NCBI RefSeq assembly: GCF_010685995.1
Contig: NZ_JAAGWK010000011.1
Location: 160,456 to 224,455 of the forward strand
From: Goekera deserti
GTDB lineage: Bacteria > Actinomycetota > Actinomycetes > Mycobacteriales > Geodermatophilaceae
Length of the DNA stretch: 64,000 nucleotides
Direction: 5' to 3'
Translations under genes and position numbers: made by a program
Part shown: positions 19,901 to 28,542 of the stretch, in pieces
Position numbering within the stretch: position 1 is the first letter of the stretch
How the letters are laid out: every line of letters starts with the position of its first letter
Notes under the pieces: generated by a model
Database searches by the model: none
Seen by the model: the letters and a program-made list of their open reading frames with translations, nothing else
Told to the model about the DNA's origin: nothing

Positions 19901-22124
19901 GCAGGGCCGGGTGACGCGCCTGGACACGTGCGACGGCCCGCGCCAGGGCGGCGACCTGCACGGTCCCCCGAAGACGTAGGGCACGGGTCAGCACGTAGGC
20001 CGGTCCGGGTGGGGCCAGCTCCTGTTCGAGCAGCATCCCCTGCTGGATCAGCGACGCGGGTCCGCTCGAGCCGGCCTCGACGGATGGTGCGACTGGAAGG
20101 GCACCCTTGCGCACCTCCGTGATGATCGCCTCGCAGATCGAGCCGAGGGTTCCTCCGCCCACCAGCGTGAACGGCGGCAGGCGGATGCCGTACGTCGACT
20201 CCACGTGGTGCTGCAGCTCGACCGCTCGTACTGAATCCATCCCGAGTGCCGACGGACGCAAGCCCAGGGCCGCCCCCGGGGACCACTCCCGCCCCGAGAC
20301 CCTGACGAGGGCGTCCGCGAGCGCGAGCGTGGCCGACGCAGCCGGGGCTTCACGTAGGTCCTCCACCCCGGGGAGGCTCGGCAGTGTGATCCCTGCACCG
20401 GCGGTCTCGCTCGCGCTACGCGCGAGCACCCGCAGACTGCCAGCACCGTAGGCCGAGCGGCACGCCGCCCGCCGCACCTTGCCGCTGGTCGTCTTCGTCA
20501 CCGTGCCCCGCGCCGCCAGGACCACGTCGTGGAGGTGCAGCCCATGGCGCCGTGCGACGGCCGAGCGGATGACCGCCGAGATCTCCGGCAACCGGTCGAC
20601 GCTGTCGTCGGAGGCCGGCTCGCACACCGCCACGATCCGTTCCTCCCCCGCTGCCCCGTCGGAGTCGGCGAACACGGCGATGCACGAGGGGCGGACGGCG
20701 TCGGTGCTGTCCTCGATCGTCCACTCGATGTCGGCGGGATGGTGGTTGGCACCCCGAACGATGATCAGGTCCTTGGTGCGGCCGACGATGTAGAGCTCAC
20801 CCTCGACCAGGGCACCGAGGTCCCCCGTACGCAGGTACGGGACCTCATCGCCGGCCACGAAGCCGTCGAAGTCGTCCCGCGGGGCGTCGAGCTTCCAGTA
20901 GCCGTCGGCCACGCCAGGACCGCGCACCCACACTTCACCGATCGCGCCCTCCGAAAGCCGGCTGTGGTCTCCCGGGTCGACGATGGCGACAGTGGTCTCC
21001 GCGACGACGCGACCCGAGCTGACGACAGGGCGGACGGAGATGCCGCTCAGGCCCTCGGCGGCCGGAACGAGCCGTCCCCCCCGGGTGGCTTCGGCGTCCG
21101 CGGCGAGCACCACTGGAGGACGGCGGCGCGGCGCTCCAGCCACGATGAGGGTCGCCTCGGCCAGTCCGTAGCAGGAGAAGAAGGACTCGGGAGCGAAACC
21201 AGCCGGCCCGAACGCGCGGACGAACCGATCCAGGGTCGCCTCCCGAACGACCTCCGCCCCGTTGAACGCCGTCCGCCAGGTCGACAGGTCCAGATCGGCG
21301 CGCTGCTCCTGCGGGATACGGCTCACGCACAGTTCGAAGGCGAAGTTCGGCCCCCCACCGGCGACTCCACCGTGACGCTGGATGGCGGCCAGCCAGCGCA
21401 GCGGCTCGGCGAGGAAGGCCGCCGGGGGCATGAGGACCGACGTCGCACCGAGGTACAGCGGCTGCAGGACGTTGGCGATCATCCCCATGTCGTGGAAGAG
21501 CGGCAGCCATCCGACGAAATGCGAATCCCGGTCGTGCTCGCACGTCTCGGCGATCGCCCGTTCGTTGGCCAGCACGTTGGCATGCGTCACCCGTACACCC
21601 CGCGGGGACCGGGTCGAGCCGGACGTGTACTGGAGCAGTGCCAAAGAGGACGGCGCCACGTCCGGGCGTCGCCACTCACCGGCGAGGGCGGGCGGCACGT
21701 CGGCCACGTCAAGATGGCGCACGTCGGCCACCAGCGGCCCCAGAAGACCGATGTCCGCGGACGGGCCCAGGACGAGTGCGGGGCGGCAGTCGGCGGCGAT
21801 CCCCGCGAACCTTTCGGGACCCCCTCGAGACCTAGGGCTGTCGCACGGGACCGCCGTGGCCCCGGCCATCACGCACCCGAGAAGGCTGGTCACGTACTCC
21901 TGGAGCTGCTGTCCGGGATAGGTGACCAGTACGCGCTGCCCGACGGCTCCGGCTCCTTGGAGCGCAGCCGCGATCGCAGTGGCTCGGCGATGGACGTCCT
22001 CGAACGTCAGGTGCCCTGTCTCCGTGAGTCCGTCCGGGAGGAACCGATAGGCGGATCGCTCCGCGTCGTGGGTGGCACGGTGCTCGATCAGTTCGACGAG
22101 GGTCGCGAACCGGTCACCACCCAT
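13938..22124 (-). CDS. hybrid NRPS: FAAL-ACP-C-A(Ser)-T-C*-A(Asn)
   Basis: 2728 residues. Domains: fatty-acyl-AMP ligase 1-590 (YTSGSTRSPRGV, GWLPLFHDMGMI, FFSCYGLAEATLIV); ACP near 590-670 (LGMDSVRAV); C 690-1110 with HHAVLDF, usual Gly replaced by Phe; A 1130-1620 with code D-V-W-H-V-S-M-V-D, a serine-type code; T near 1696 (LGGDSITAL); second C about 1750-2170 whose HHxxxDG motif is SSFALDG, both His missing; A 2190-2700 with D-L-T-K-V-G-E-V-G, an Asn-type code, and no following carrier. The FAAL indicates that synthesis starts with an activated fatty acid, giving N-acyl-Ser-Asn. It lies 15 nt after the upstream NRPS gene. Amino-acid assignments are motif-based. Confidence 0.95.
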   Translation of the reverse strand: MGGDRFATLVELIEHRATHDAERSAYRFLPDGLTETGHLTFEDVHRRATAIAAALQGAGAVGQRVLVTYPGQQLQEYVTSLLGCVMAGATAVPCDSPRSRGGPERFAGIAADCRPALVLGPSADIGLLGPLVADVRHLDVADVPPALAGEWRRPDVAPSSLALLQYTSGSTRSPRGVRVTHANVLANERAIAETCEHDRDSHFVGWLPLFHDMGMIANVLQPLYLGATSVLMPPAAFLAEPLRWLAAIQRHGGVAGGGPNFAFELCVSRIPQEQRADLDLSTWRTAFNGAEVVREATLDRFVRAFGPAGFAPESFFSCYGLAEATLIVAGAPRRRPPVVLAADAEATRGGRLVPAAEGLSGISVRPVVSSGRVVAETTVAIVDPGDHSRLSEGAIGEVWVRGPGVADGYWKLDAPRDDFDGFVAGDEVPYLRTGDLGALVEGELYIVGRTKDLIIVRGANHHPADIEWTIEDSTDAVRPSCIAVFADSDGAAGEERIVAVCEPASDDSVDRLPEISAVIRSAVARRHGLHLHDVVLAARGTVTKTTSGKVRRAACRSAYGAGSLRVLARSASETAGAGITLPSLPGVEDLREAPAASATLALADALVRVSGREWSPGAALGLRPSALGMDSVRAVELQHHVESTYGIRLPPFTLVGGGTLGSICEAIITEVRKGALPVAPSVEAGSSGPASLIQQGMLLEQELAPPGPAYVLTRALRLRGTVQVAALARAVARVQARHPALRTRLSRADGAVVQIEQPSVPDMLVVEPLTGDVQAAIDSEASRGMTTDGESLVRFLLLRRSGNDSVLVLRAHHAVLDFWSATLLVRELLAFYDEEAGGAAAVLPVPGPGPVVQAQLESALLTSPRGNELRTYWSARLADAPASSALPHPRPRGQVRLFHGGRAEIRIDERTTARVKELASGAGCTPFTVLLTALQVLVARLSGRRDVVVGTFAMRRDSAGLANSMGCLTNLVPVRVTVDPTESVAALLGRAGAGLAADLAHSALPFAETVRICAPDRDPGRLPLVQTAIVLQREPGRPDEGLRALALGTDGQIAEVPAGVRVEVLPVVQRWTHLDLTLNVAEMAGGLSVVAEYDESLHDQESAAVLLEQWATLVQHMADDPDAPVGRLPQLSARMLADAVAAGSGCDVPADPTPVHVLVDRRIAVAPDRVAVSMDRGDLPEHLSAAAAHRWARELAMRLRAAGAGPGTRVGILLDRCLALPVVLLAVHRVGAAYVPLDASDPAERIAWTADDGGVTVIVCDAAHVGLAPAGLPLVDVDPKTTREGSAEPAAPTHPELPAYVLYTSGSTGRQKGVVVPHRAVVNRLRWMQRALPLGTDDRVLQKTPISFDVSVWELFWPLIVGATLVMAPPGIQRHPDRLARLLRREQITVMHAVPTALTHLLPHLDQTEGEAPLALRRLVSSGESLTGALRDRTHRTISAELHNMYGPTEAAVDVTWWPCRRTDTGAVPIGRPIDGTEVYVVDRDTQPRPVGTIGEVAIAGLALAHGYRDRPAATAASWRPHAFGSRGARIYLTGDRGTRGRDGAIRFLGRADAQVSVGGRRVELGEVEEALRRAPGVRDAVVATEDAGHGVRLVGFVVPEQDDPGESGRIRAWLRQHLPAALVPSTLRLLPQLPATANGKLDRAALAERAREPSADPAPTPSTDPLVRRVASVWCSVLGVAAVDVDDDFYSLGGDSITALRVLASLQADGLHVTVAQLLANPSVGALARAVSPTREALPASPPPAAFGLCPDDVRALLPADAVDAYPASSAQLAVLFHQMQGQRHEVYVTSLHVRGALDPDRMRDAARIVSERHPYLRSSLDLTAHREPLQVVHRSLELPVQFVDLSPLPVARADALLSEWQRSERTRPFDVEKGPLARVTVHVRHDRTWQLTLSSFALDGWATATVLTELLSAHASGKQLAPPPQSDYRHFVALEEAAVSDPAHRDFWARELDDVPAVRLPPPSSGGTAGPTTRRVEIPMSQDTARAMGNLARRLHVSERTLLLSAHLRVVQALTGAPEALTGVEWSGRPEEPDGDRVVGVFNNILPLRVPLTGSWTDLVQATAEAERRAAPFRRYPLARLERDLGRPGLLQTMYVHTHFHLYRDLEHQAAAQILDSWAPDRTYIPLTAHTNVDAHNGQIRLLLDYDPAEVDDHTIRLAAELYPRVWQAMISDPDAPCTAVPVVDGARLRAQLAASDGGDASAGPASAFDLILQQARRTPDRIAVRSGAVQYSYRELVERAVALAAVLVGVGVQPDAVVAVPARRTPDLLISLLGVWEAGAAYLPIDPTEPALRVRSMCATAQVTHAVALGNDPLAAVVAAAVPPRGQAVPAAKQSARDGRLLAYVLPTSGSTGAPKLVGVPQDALVNYLLWSAASYGGAGRTPVHSPVEFDLTVTSLLTPLVAGGTVELLPENAGPEAIGQVAPHVDGIIKITPAHLAVVADQLRTAGERAPAACVVVGGEALAHQHVTAWRKVGGSGPIINEYGPTEATVGCITWRIEPGQDGSEQHGSDIPIGRPIAGTRARVLLASEVLPDTVTGELAVGGRGLARGYVGSPGRTAVRFVPDPLGRGERLYLTGDWARRDRDGLLHVQGRRDRQVKVRGRRVEPAATEAVLRSHPQVREAAVTTVHGSGGRRQLVGYWVSDHADVPGEAALRTWLRRQLAPHQIPDVLMWLPLLPLTTRGKTDVSALPDPREGAGPAIAALVSRMSDEDVAALLGQGAAGPG

Positions 22125-22139
22125 GGATCCGCCCGCTGC

Positions 22140-25100
22140 TCATCCGGCGACCACGCCCACCGGGAGGTCGTCGACCCTGTGGGGCCGGCCGGGATCGCCG
22201 GATTCCCGGAGGGTCCGGTCGACCGTGCCGGCGAAGGCAGCGAGCGTGGGAGCGTCGAACAGGCTGCGGACGGGCAGCTCGAGCAGGAAGGCGGCGTTCA
22301 CCCGGTTGATGACGTGCATGGCGCGCAGGGACTCGCCGCCGAGTCCGAAGAAGTCATCGTTCCCGCCGACCCGTTCGACTCCGAGCACCCGGGACCAGAT
22401 GGCTGCCACGAGCTCCTCGGTGGGCGTCGCCGGAGCGACCCACGCGGCACCCGCCCCCGTCGCGGCCGAGGGCGCCGGGAGCGCCGACCTGTCGAGCTTG
22501 CCGGTCGGCGTCAGAGGCAGCGCATCCACCACCGTGACGTCCGAGGGCACCATCGACGCGGGTAGCCGGTCGCGCACGTGACGCAGCACCGAGGCGGCGT
22601 CCACGTCCGCTCCCTGGACGGTCACGACATAGGCGTGGAGCCGGGCGTCCCCACCGGCGTCCGGCCGGGCGACGACGACGGCCCGCTGGACATCGGCCCG
22701 CTGTTCGAGCACCGTCTCGACCTCGGAGAGCTCGACCCGATAACCGCGGATCTTGACCTGGTTGTCGGAGCGGCCCAGGAACTCCAGCGGCCCTTCCCTC
22801 GTGGCGCGGACCAGGTCGCCAGTGCGGTACATCCGGCGACCCGGTTGTCCGGCGTGCGGATCCGGCAGGAACGCCGCGGCGGTGCGGCCGGGGTCCCGGT
22901 GGTAACCACGGGCGACATGAGCACCGCCGATGTGGAGTTCGGCGGTGACGCCGAGTGGCACGGGGTGGAGACGACCGTCCAGTGGGTAGACGCGTGCGCC
23001 AGGAACGGGCGATCCGATCGGCAGGGCGGCTCGGAAGCCGTCCGCGTCACCGGAGAAGTGCGTGCTCCACACGCACGTTTCGGTGGGCCCGTACTCGTTG
23101 TGCAGCACAGACTGCGGTGCGATGCGCCGGAGCTCCTCCTGGAGCTGTCGTGGGGCTACGTCGCCCGCCGCGATCACGTGCTGCAGCGAACGGGCCCACG
23201 TCTGCTCCCTCCGAGCGAGGAGCGCCGACAGCAGCGCCGGCACAGCGAGCGTGTGGGTGATTCCGTGTCGGGCGATCAGGCCGGCGAGGACTGCCGGCTC
23301 GCGCCGGCTCCCGGCGGGTGGACTGTGCAGCGTGCCGCCTCGAGCCAGCGTCCAGAAGAGGCCGGCCACGGAACTGTCGACGGCCAGTGACGAGAGCAGC
23401 AGGAAGTGCTCGGGATCGGACGGGTACGTGGTGGTGCGCGCCGCGGTGGAGCTGACCAGCGCCCGGTGGGAGACCACCACCCCCTTCGGCGCCCCTGTCG
23501 AACCGGACGTGAAGATCAGGTAGGCCGCGGACTCGGGGCTGAGCGCAACGTCGGGTGCCCGGTCCCCACCCGTGGCCGCGGAGAGGTACTGCGAGCGCGT
23601 GAGCCGGCGGACGGGCAGATCGGACAGGTCACCCTCGGCCGGAGCCAGCACCAGCGACGCCCCTGCCGCCTCGACCAGCGCGGCCAGACGAGCGGCCGGC
23701 TGTGCGGGATCCAGAGGCAGATAGCCGGCTCCGCTGCCCAGGATCCCCAGGATCGCGACGACGGCGTCGACGCCGGGCTCCGCGAGCAGGCCGACCACGT
23801 CCTCCGGGCCGACGCCCGCTGCCCGGAGCGATGCGGCCACGCCGTCAGCTGCTCGCACCAGGCCGGCATAGGTGAGCTGGCCGGACTCTCCGACGACGGC
23901 GATCCGGTCCGGCGTCCGCTCCGCCTGCCGCCGGATCACCTGATGCATGCAGGAGCCGTCGTCGAGCGCGTCACCGGGACCGTTGACCCGGTCGATGACG
24001 AGCCGTCGCTCCTCCGCACTCAGCAGCGAATCGGCGTCATAGGCGGCGTCGGGGTCCTGCACCATCCGATCCAGGACGCGGCGGTAGCAGGCGGCGACGC
24101 GGTCCATCAGGTCCGCGGTGAACTGCAGACCGTCGTATTCCACGCGGATCTCCAGCTCGCCGCTCTCCCGGTTGGTCCGGAAGATCGCACAGAACGGGAA
24201 CGTCGATTCGCCGTAGAGCTCGCTCGCCTCGTGCCGGACGCCCCGGTCCCGCCACCGGTCGAGCGCGTGGAACACGTGGTAGTCGGTGAAGAAGAACAGC
24301 GTCTCCGCCAGCGGCTCACTCCCCTGGTGCCGCTTCAGCTCGGCCATCGGCAGACGTCGGTAGGGCATCGTCCGGCGTTCGGCATCGAGCGTGTCGGCGA
24401 CGAGATCGGTCCAGCTTCCCCCGTGCATCCGTAGTCGGAGCGCCAGGCTGTTGACGAACAGGCCGATCGCGGAACTTCCGTCGACCTCCTCGGGCCGCCC
24501 GTTGGTGACGGTGTAGCTCAACGTGTCCGGCTGGCCGTGGTAGTGGTTCATCACGGCCATGTGGGCGGCGAGGAGGACGTTCTTCAACGGCATCGACCGC
24601 GACGTGGCCAGCGCCTTGAGGCCGTCGGACAACTGTCGCCCCACCTCGACCGGTATCCGGACGATGTCGCGAGCCCCGGTGTCCGCCCCGAGCGGCACGT
24701 CCAGCCGCGGCAGTCTCATGAGCGAGGCACCGTCGAGGTACTCCGTCCAGAACGCGAGGTCCTCCGGCCGTCGGAGTGCCTCGAGCTCCAGCGCGACCGC
24801 GTCGCGCATCGAGGACGCCGGAGGCGTCGGCACCCACTTCTCCCCGAACACCTCCGAGAAGTAGTGGGTGAACAGCTCGGTCACCATCAGGGCCTCGCTC
24901 CAGCCATCGACGATCTCGTGGTGGAACCCGTAGGTGAACTGGAACGTCTGGTCGTCCAAGCGGTGGATCATGAACCGGATGAGGGGATGCGCGTCGAGGT
25001 CGAAGCCCCGTTCCTTCTCCGCGCGGACCCACTCGTCGATCCGCCGCTGGTGGTCCCCGGGGTCCACCGACGACAGGTCCGCGAACCCCAGGGGATCGCG

Positions 25101-28100
25101 GAAGGTGCCGTGCACCAGCTGCAGGGGACGGCTGAACGTCCGCTGGTCGAACGAGGTCCGCAGCATCGGATGGCGTGCGACCAGTTGGCGGATCACCTCG
25201 CGCATGACCTGGAGATCCAGCGGGGCGTGGATGCGCACCGACGCAATGGCGTGGTAGACGGCGGACTTCGCTGCGAAGTTCCGGTGGAAGATCATCCCCT
25301 GCTGGAGCAGGTTCAAGGGGAAGGCGTCCTCGACGTCTTCGGGCATGAGGCGGCGGTCGGCATCGTCGATCAGTCCGAAGGGTGCCGTCGCCGGCGCCGC
25401 TTCGGCAGCGGGCCGGGTGCTCAGTTCGGCGGCCAACGCTCGGATCGTCGGCCAGCGGTGCAGATCCACGACGGCGACCGGCACACCCTCGGCCGCGGCC
25501 CGACTCGCGACCATCACGCTGCGGATGGAGTCGCCGCCGATGGCGAAGTAGTTGTCGTCGATGCCCACCCGGTTCCGCCTGAGGACCTGCGCCACGGCCG
25601 TGCACAGGATCGTCTCCGTACGGTCGCGGGGCTCGACGTGCTCGACCTCCGGGACCGACCGCTGGAGCGCCTCCCGAACCGCCGCCCGGTCGAGCTTGGC
25701 GTTGGTGGTCAACGGCAGCCGCGGCACGGGCGCTACGACGGCGGGAACCAGGCCGGCAGGGAGCAGGGCACGGCAATGAGCCACGAGAGCGGCTCCGGTC
25801 ACTGATGCCCCCGCCGTGAGTACGACCTGCGCCCCCAGGCGGGTCGGCGGCCCGCCGGCCGGCGGTATCAACCCCACGACGGCCGCTTCCGCAACGGCAG
25901 GGTGGCGGCGCAACACTGCCTCGACCTCGCCGGGCTCCACCCGGATGCCGAGCACCTTGAGCTGCTCGTCCATCCGTCCGAGGTAGACCAGGTCGCCGTT
26001 CGCGAGCCACCGGACGCGGTCGCCCGTCCGGTAGGCCCTGCTCTCTCCGCCCCCGGGATCGGCGACGAAGCGCCGGCTCGTCTCCTCGGGACGACCGAGG
26101 TAGCCGGTGCCCACCGCGACGCCCGCGACCACCAGTTCCCCCACGCCGCCCTGCGGTACGGCGTGGCCCCGGCGGTCCAGAAGGTGCACGGCCGTGCCCG
26201 CGATCGGCTGGCCGATCGGCACGGGGCCCGTGCCCGCCGGCGACGTCGCTGCGTAGGCCGTGCAGCCGACGACGGTCTCGGTAGGGCCGTACTCGTTGAC
26301 CACGCGCACCCCGGCCTCGAGGACCGGCGTCACCGCGTCCCAGAACAGTCCCTCTCCCCCGCACACGAGCGTGCGGACCCGGCGGCCGAACTCTCCGTCG
26401 CCGAGGCCTTCGAGGAGCGCGGGAATCTGGGCCGGCGTGACCTTGACCAACGAGATGTCGTCCTCGACGCGGATGGCGTCCAGCAGTCCCTGGATGCCGC
26501 TGCCCCGCGCCAATCGGACGCGCTGCCCCACCATCAAGGGGGCGAGCATCGTCGTCAGGGAGAGGTCGAACCCGATGGGCGAGTGGACGATGGCTCCGCG
26601 GCCCTCGTGGAGCCGATAGGCCTCGGCTGCCCAGCCCAGGTAGTTCAGCAGAGCTCGGTGGGTGACCGGCACACCGTTGGGCACGCCCGTCGACCCCGAG
26701 GTGTAGAGGACGTACGCGCCCGCGTCGCAGTCCTGGGGCACGGCGTCCGGCAGCGGAGTCGCCCCGCCGTCGGTTCCCGACATGGCGTCGATGCGAATGA
26801 TCCGGACGCCGGGAGCCGGGGCAGCCCCGTCGCTATCGGCCTCGACCTCGACGATGGTCTCGGGTCCCCGGACCAGGACGCGGGCTCCCACGTCGGCAAG
26901 GATGGTCTGCAGACGGCTGGCCGGGGCATCAGCGTCGACCGGTACGTAGACAGCACCCGCGCGCATGATGCCGAGCAGTCCGACGAGCAGTTCCGAGCAC
27001 CTGGGCATCGACAGGACGACGTGGGAGCCGGCGGTCACCCCCGCCTCCCGGAGCAGTCCAGCGACCTCGTCCGACCTACGGACCAGCTCGGTATAGGTCA
27101 GCGACGTGCGGCCGTCGTCGACGGCCGGCGCGTCCGGAGCGGCCGCCGCCCGGGCGGCCACGACCGCCGAGAGGGTCGGCTCCTCGGGGACCCCGGCCGG
27201 TGGACCGACCGCGGCAGGCGCTGCACACGGTTCCCCAGGCAGCAGCAGAGACAGCTCGTCTAGATCGATGTCCGGGTCGGCGGCCACGGTGGCGAGCAGG
27301 TGCAGGGTGCGGTTGAGGAGAACCTGCGCCGAGGACTCGGGAAGTCGGCCGGCGTCGTGGTCGAGCACGGCCGTCGAAGCTCCCAACCGCATGTGCAGGG
27401 GCGCACCGCCGCGTCCGTCCAGACGAATCGACCGCACGCCGGCGTGCGCCCCGTGCGGGACCGCTTCCCCAATCGAGGCGGAGACCGAGGCCGCCACAGG
27501 TCCGCTCCGCCGAGCCGGATCGAGGTCGTCCACGTCGTCTGCCGCCCGCTGCCACGCGGACCGCACGAGGTCGAGGAACTGCCGGAACGTCGTGCCCTCC
27601 GGCACGTGGAGCTGCAGCGGGACCTCGCGCTCGAACGGGCCGACAGCATCGGCCAGTTCGGCCGGACCGCGGCCGGCGACGGTGACGCCGGCGACCATGT
27701 CGCGCTCACCAAGGAGGAGGAGCTGGAGCGCCAGCCACGCGCCCGCGGCGACCTCGGCCCTATCGCTACCGGACTTCTCGGCGAACCGGTCGAGGAAGCC
27801 CTGCGTGCCCTGGTCGTACGGGCGCTCGATCCGGCGCCACTCCCCCGGCGCACGACCGGACAGAAGGATCGAGGGGAGCGGTGATGCCGCCTCGAGCCGC
27901 AGAGCATCCGCCCAGCGCTCCCGGGCGTCCGAGCGGTCGGCGTCGGTCAGGACCTCGTGCTGCCAGATCGAGGCGTCCGGGTACTGGACGGGCTCGTCCG
28001 GCCAGCTCTCGCCGCGGTAGGCCGCGAAGACCTCGTCGAGGACGATCCCGAGGGACCGCTCGTCGACGGTCGCCGCCGATCCCGTGACCAGGAGGGCAGC

Positions 28101-28496
28101 GCCCTCTGCGCCAAAACCGACCCGGAGCACCCGGACGCTGCGGAGCGCCGGCTCCACCAGCCGTCGCTCGTCCTCCCTCAGGCGCGCGACGGATCCGGAG
28201 CGGTCATCGGGATCGCCCGCCGACTCCTCCACGGTGAACGTCCGGATGTCGTCGACCACCTGGACGGCTTCGGGCAGACCCGGCCTCGTCACCACGCGGG
28301 TGCGTAGCGCCTCGTGCCGTTCCCAGACCGACCGCAGCGCGCGGTCGAGCCGGCGCTGGTCGACCTCCGCGTCGACCTCGACGGTCGCCTGCACCCACGG
28401 GCACGGTGGACAGGCGCCTCCGTCATCGCTGGTCGGTGCAGCCAGGAAGCGCTGGACCGGGGAAGTGCGAAAGCCCTGGACCGTGTGGTCGTCCAC
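22140..28496 (-). CDS. NRPS: C*-A(Asn)-T-C-A(unassigned)-T
   Basis: 2118 residues. The N-terminal C-like domain (1-430) has lost the HHxxxDG signature; the equivalent region near 142 reads GSAATVDE, so it is probably inactive. A1 (470-930) has code D-L-T-K-V-G-E-V-G, Asn-like; its A3 motif reads STGVPNG where PKG is usual. T1 is near 989 (IGGDSIRSV). C2 (about 1040-1460) has canonical FHHEIVDGWS near 1195. A2 (1500-1960) shows FTSGSTGAPKGV and D-S-A-L-I-A-E-V-W, which I cannot assign. T2 is near 2053 (LGGESLRAM), at the end, so the next C must act in trans. The GTG start follows an AGAGGA element. No thioesterase or epimerase domain. Confidence 0.95.
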   Translation of the reverse strand: MDDHTVQGFRTSPVQRFLAAPTSDDGGACPPCPWVQATVEVDAEVDQRRLDRALRSVWERHEALRTRVVTRPGLPEAVQVVDDIRTFTVEESAGDPDDRSGSVARLREDERRLVEPALRSVRVLRVGFGAEGAALLVTGSAATVDERSLGIVLDEVFAAYRGESWPDEPVQYPDASIWQHEVLTDADRSDARERWADALRLEAASPLPSILLSGRAPGEWRRIERPYDQGTQGFLDRFAEKSGSDRAEVAAGAWLALQLLLLGERDMVAGVTVAGRGPAELADAVGPFEREVPLQLHVPEGTTFRQFLDLVRSAWQRAADDVDDLDPARRSGPVAASVSASIGEAVPHGAHAGVRSIRLDGRGGAPLHMRLGASTAVLDHDAGRLPESSAQVLLNRTLHLLATVAADPDIDLDELSLLLPGEPCAAPAAVGPPAGVPEEPTLSAVVAARAAAAPDAPAVDDGRTSLTYTELVRRSDEVAGLLREAGVTAGSHVVLSMPRCSELLVGLLGIMRAGAVYVPVDADAPASRLQTILADVGARVLVRGPETIVEVEADSDGAAPAPGVRIIRIDAMSGTDGGATPLPDAVPQDCDAGAYVLYTSGSTGVPNGVPVTHRALLNYLGWAAEAYRLHEGRGAIVHSPIGFDLSLTTMLAPLMVGQRVRLARGSGIQGLLDAIRVEDDISLVKVTPAQIPALLEGLGDGEFGRRVRTLVCGGEGLFWDAVTPVLEAGVRVVNEYGPTETVVGCTAYAATSPAGTGPVPIGQPIAGTAVHLLDRRGHAVPQGGVGELVVAGVAVGTGYLGRPEETSRRFVADPGGGESRAYRTGDRVRWLANGDLVYLGRMDEQLKVLGIRVEPGEVEAVLRRHPAVAEAAVVGLIPPAGGPPTRLGAQVVLTAGASVTGAALVAHCRALLPAGLVPAVVAPVPRLPLTTNAKLDRAAVREALQRSVPEVEHVEPRDRTETILCTAVAQVLRRNRVGIDDNYFAIGGDSIRSVMVASRAAAEGVPVAVVDLHRWPTIRALAAELSTRPAAEAAPATAPFGLIDDADRRLMPEDVEDAFPLNLLQQGMIFHRNFAAKSAVYHAIASVRIHAPLDLQVMREVIRQLVARHPMLRTSFDQRTFSRPLQLVHGTFRDPLGFADLSSVDPGDHQRRIDEWVRAEKERGFDLDAHPLIRFMIHRLDDQTFQFTYGFHHEIVDGWSEALMVTELFTHYFSEVFGEKWVPTPPASSMRDAVALELEALRRPEDLAFWTEYLDGASLMRLPRLDVPLGADTGARDIVRIPVEVGRQLSDGLKALATSRSMPLKNVLLAAHMAVMNHYHGQPDTLSYTVTNGRPEEVDGSSAIGLFVNSLALRLRMHGGSWTDLVADTLDAERRTMPYRRLPMAELKRHQGSEPLAETLFFFTDYHVFHALDRWRDRGVRHEASELYGESTFPFCAIFRTNRESGELEIRVEYDGLQFTADLMDRVAACYRRVLDRMVQDPDAAYDADSLLSAEERRLVIDRVNGPGDALDDGSCMHQVIRRQAERTPDRIAVVGESGQLTYAGLVRAADGVAASLRAAGVGPEDVVGLLAEPGVDAVVAILGILGSGAGYLPLDPAQPAARLAALVEAAGASLVLAPAEGDLSDLPVRRLTRSQYLSAATGGDRAPDVALSPESAAYLIFTSGSTGAPKGVVVSHRALVSSTAARTTTYPSDPEHFLLLSSLAVDSSVAGLFWTLARGGTLHSPPAGSRREPAVLAGLIARHGITHTLAVPALLSALLARREQTWARSLQHVIAAGDVAPRQLQEELRRIAPQSVLHNEYGPTETCVWSTHFSGDADGFRAALPIGSPVPGARVYPLDGRLHPVPLGVTAELHIGGAHVARGYHRDPGRTAAAFLPDPHAGQPGRRMYRTGDLVRATREGPLEFLGRSDNQVKIRGYRVELSEVETVLEQRADVQRAVVVARPDAGGDARLHAYVVTVQGADVDAASVLRHVRDRLPASMVPSDVTVVDALPLTPTGKLDRSALPAPSAATGAGAAWVAPATPTEELVAAIWSRVLGVERVGGNDDFFGLGGESLRAMHVINRVNAAFLLELPVRSLFDAPTLAAFAGTVDRTLRESGDPGRPHRVDDLPVGVVAG

Positions 28497-28542
28497 CCGT
28501 GCGTCCTCTCGTCGACGTGCTCAGGCCGCGCAGGTCAGCGGT

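Noticed and set aside
20529..22565. 678-codon plus-strand frame across two NRPS gene ends
   Set aside because: It is antisense to FAAL and T domains with intact motifs; no domain and no ribosome-binding site.
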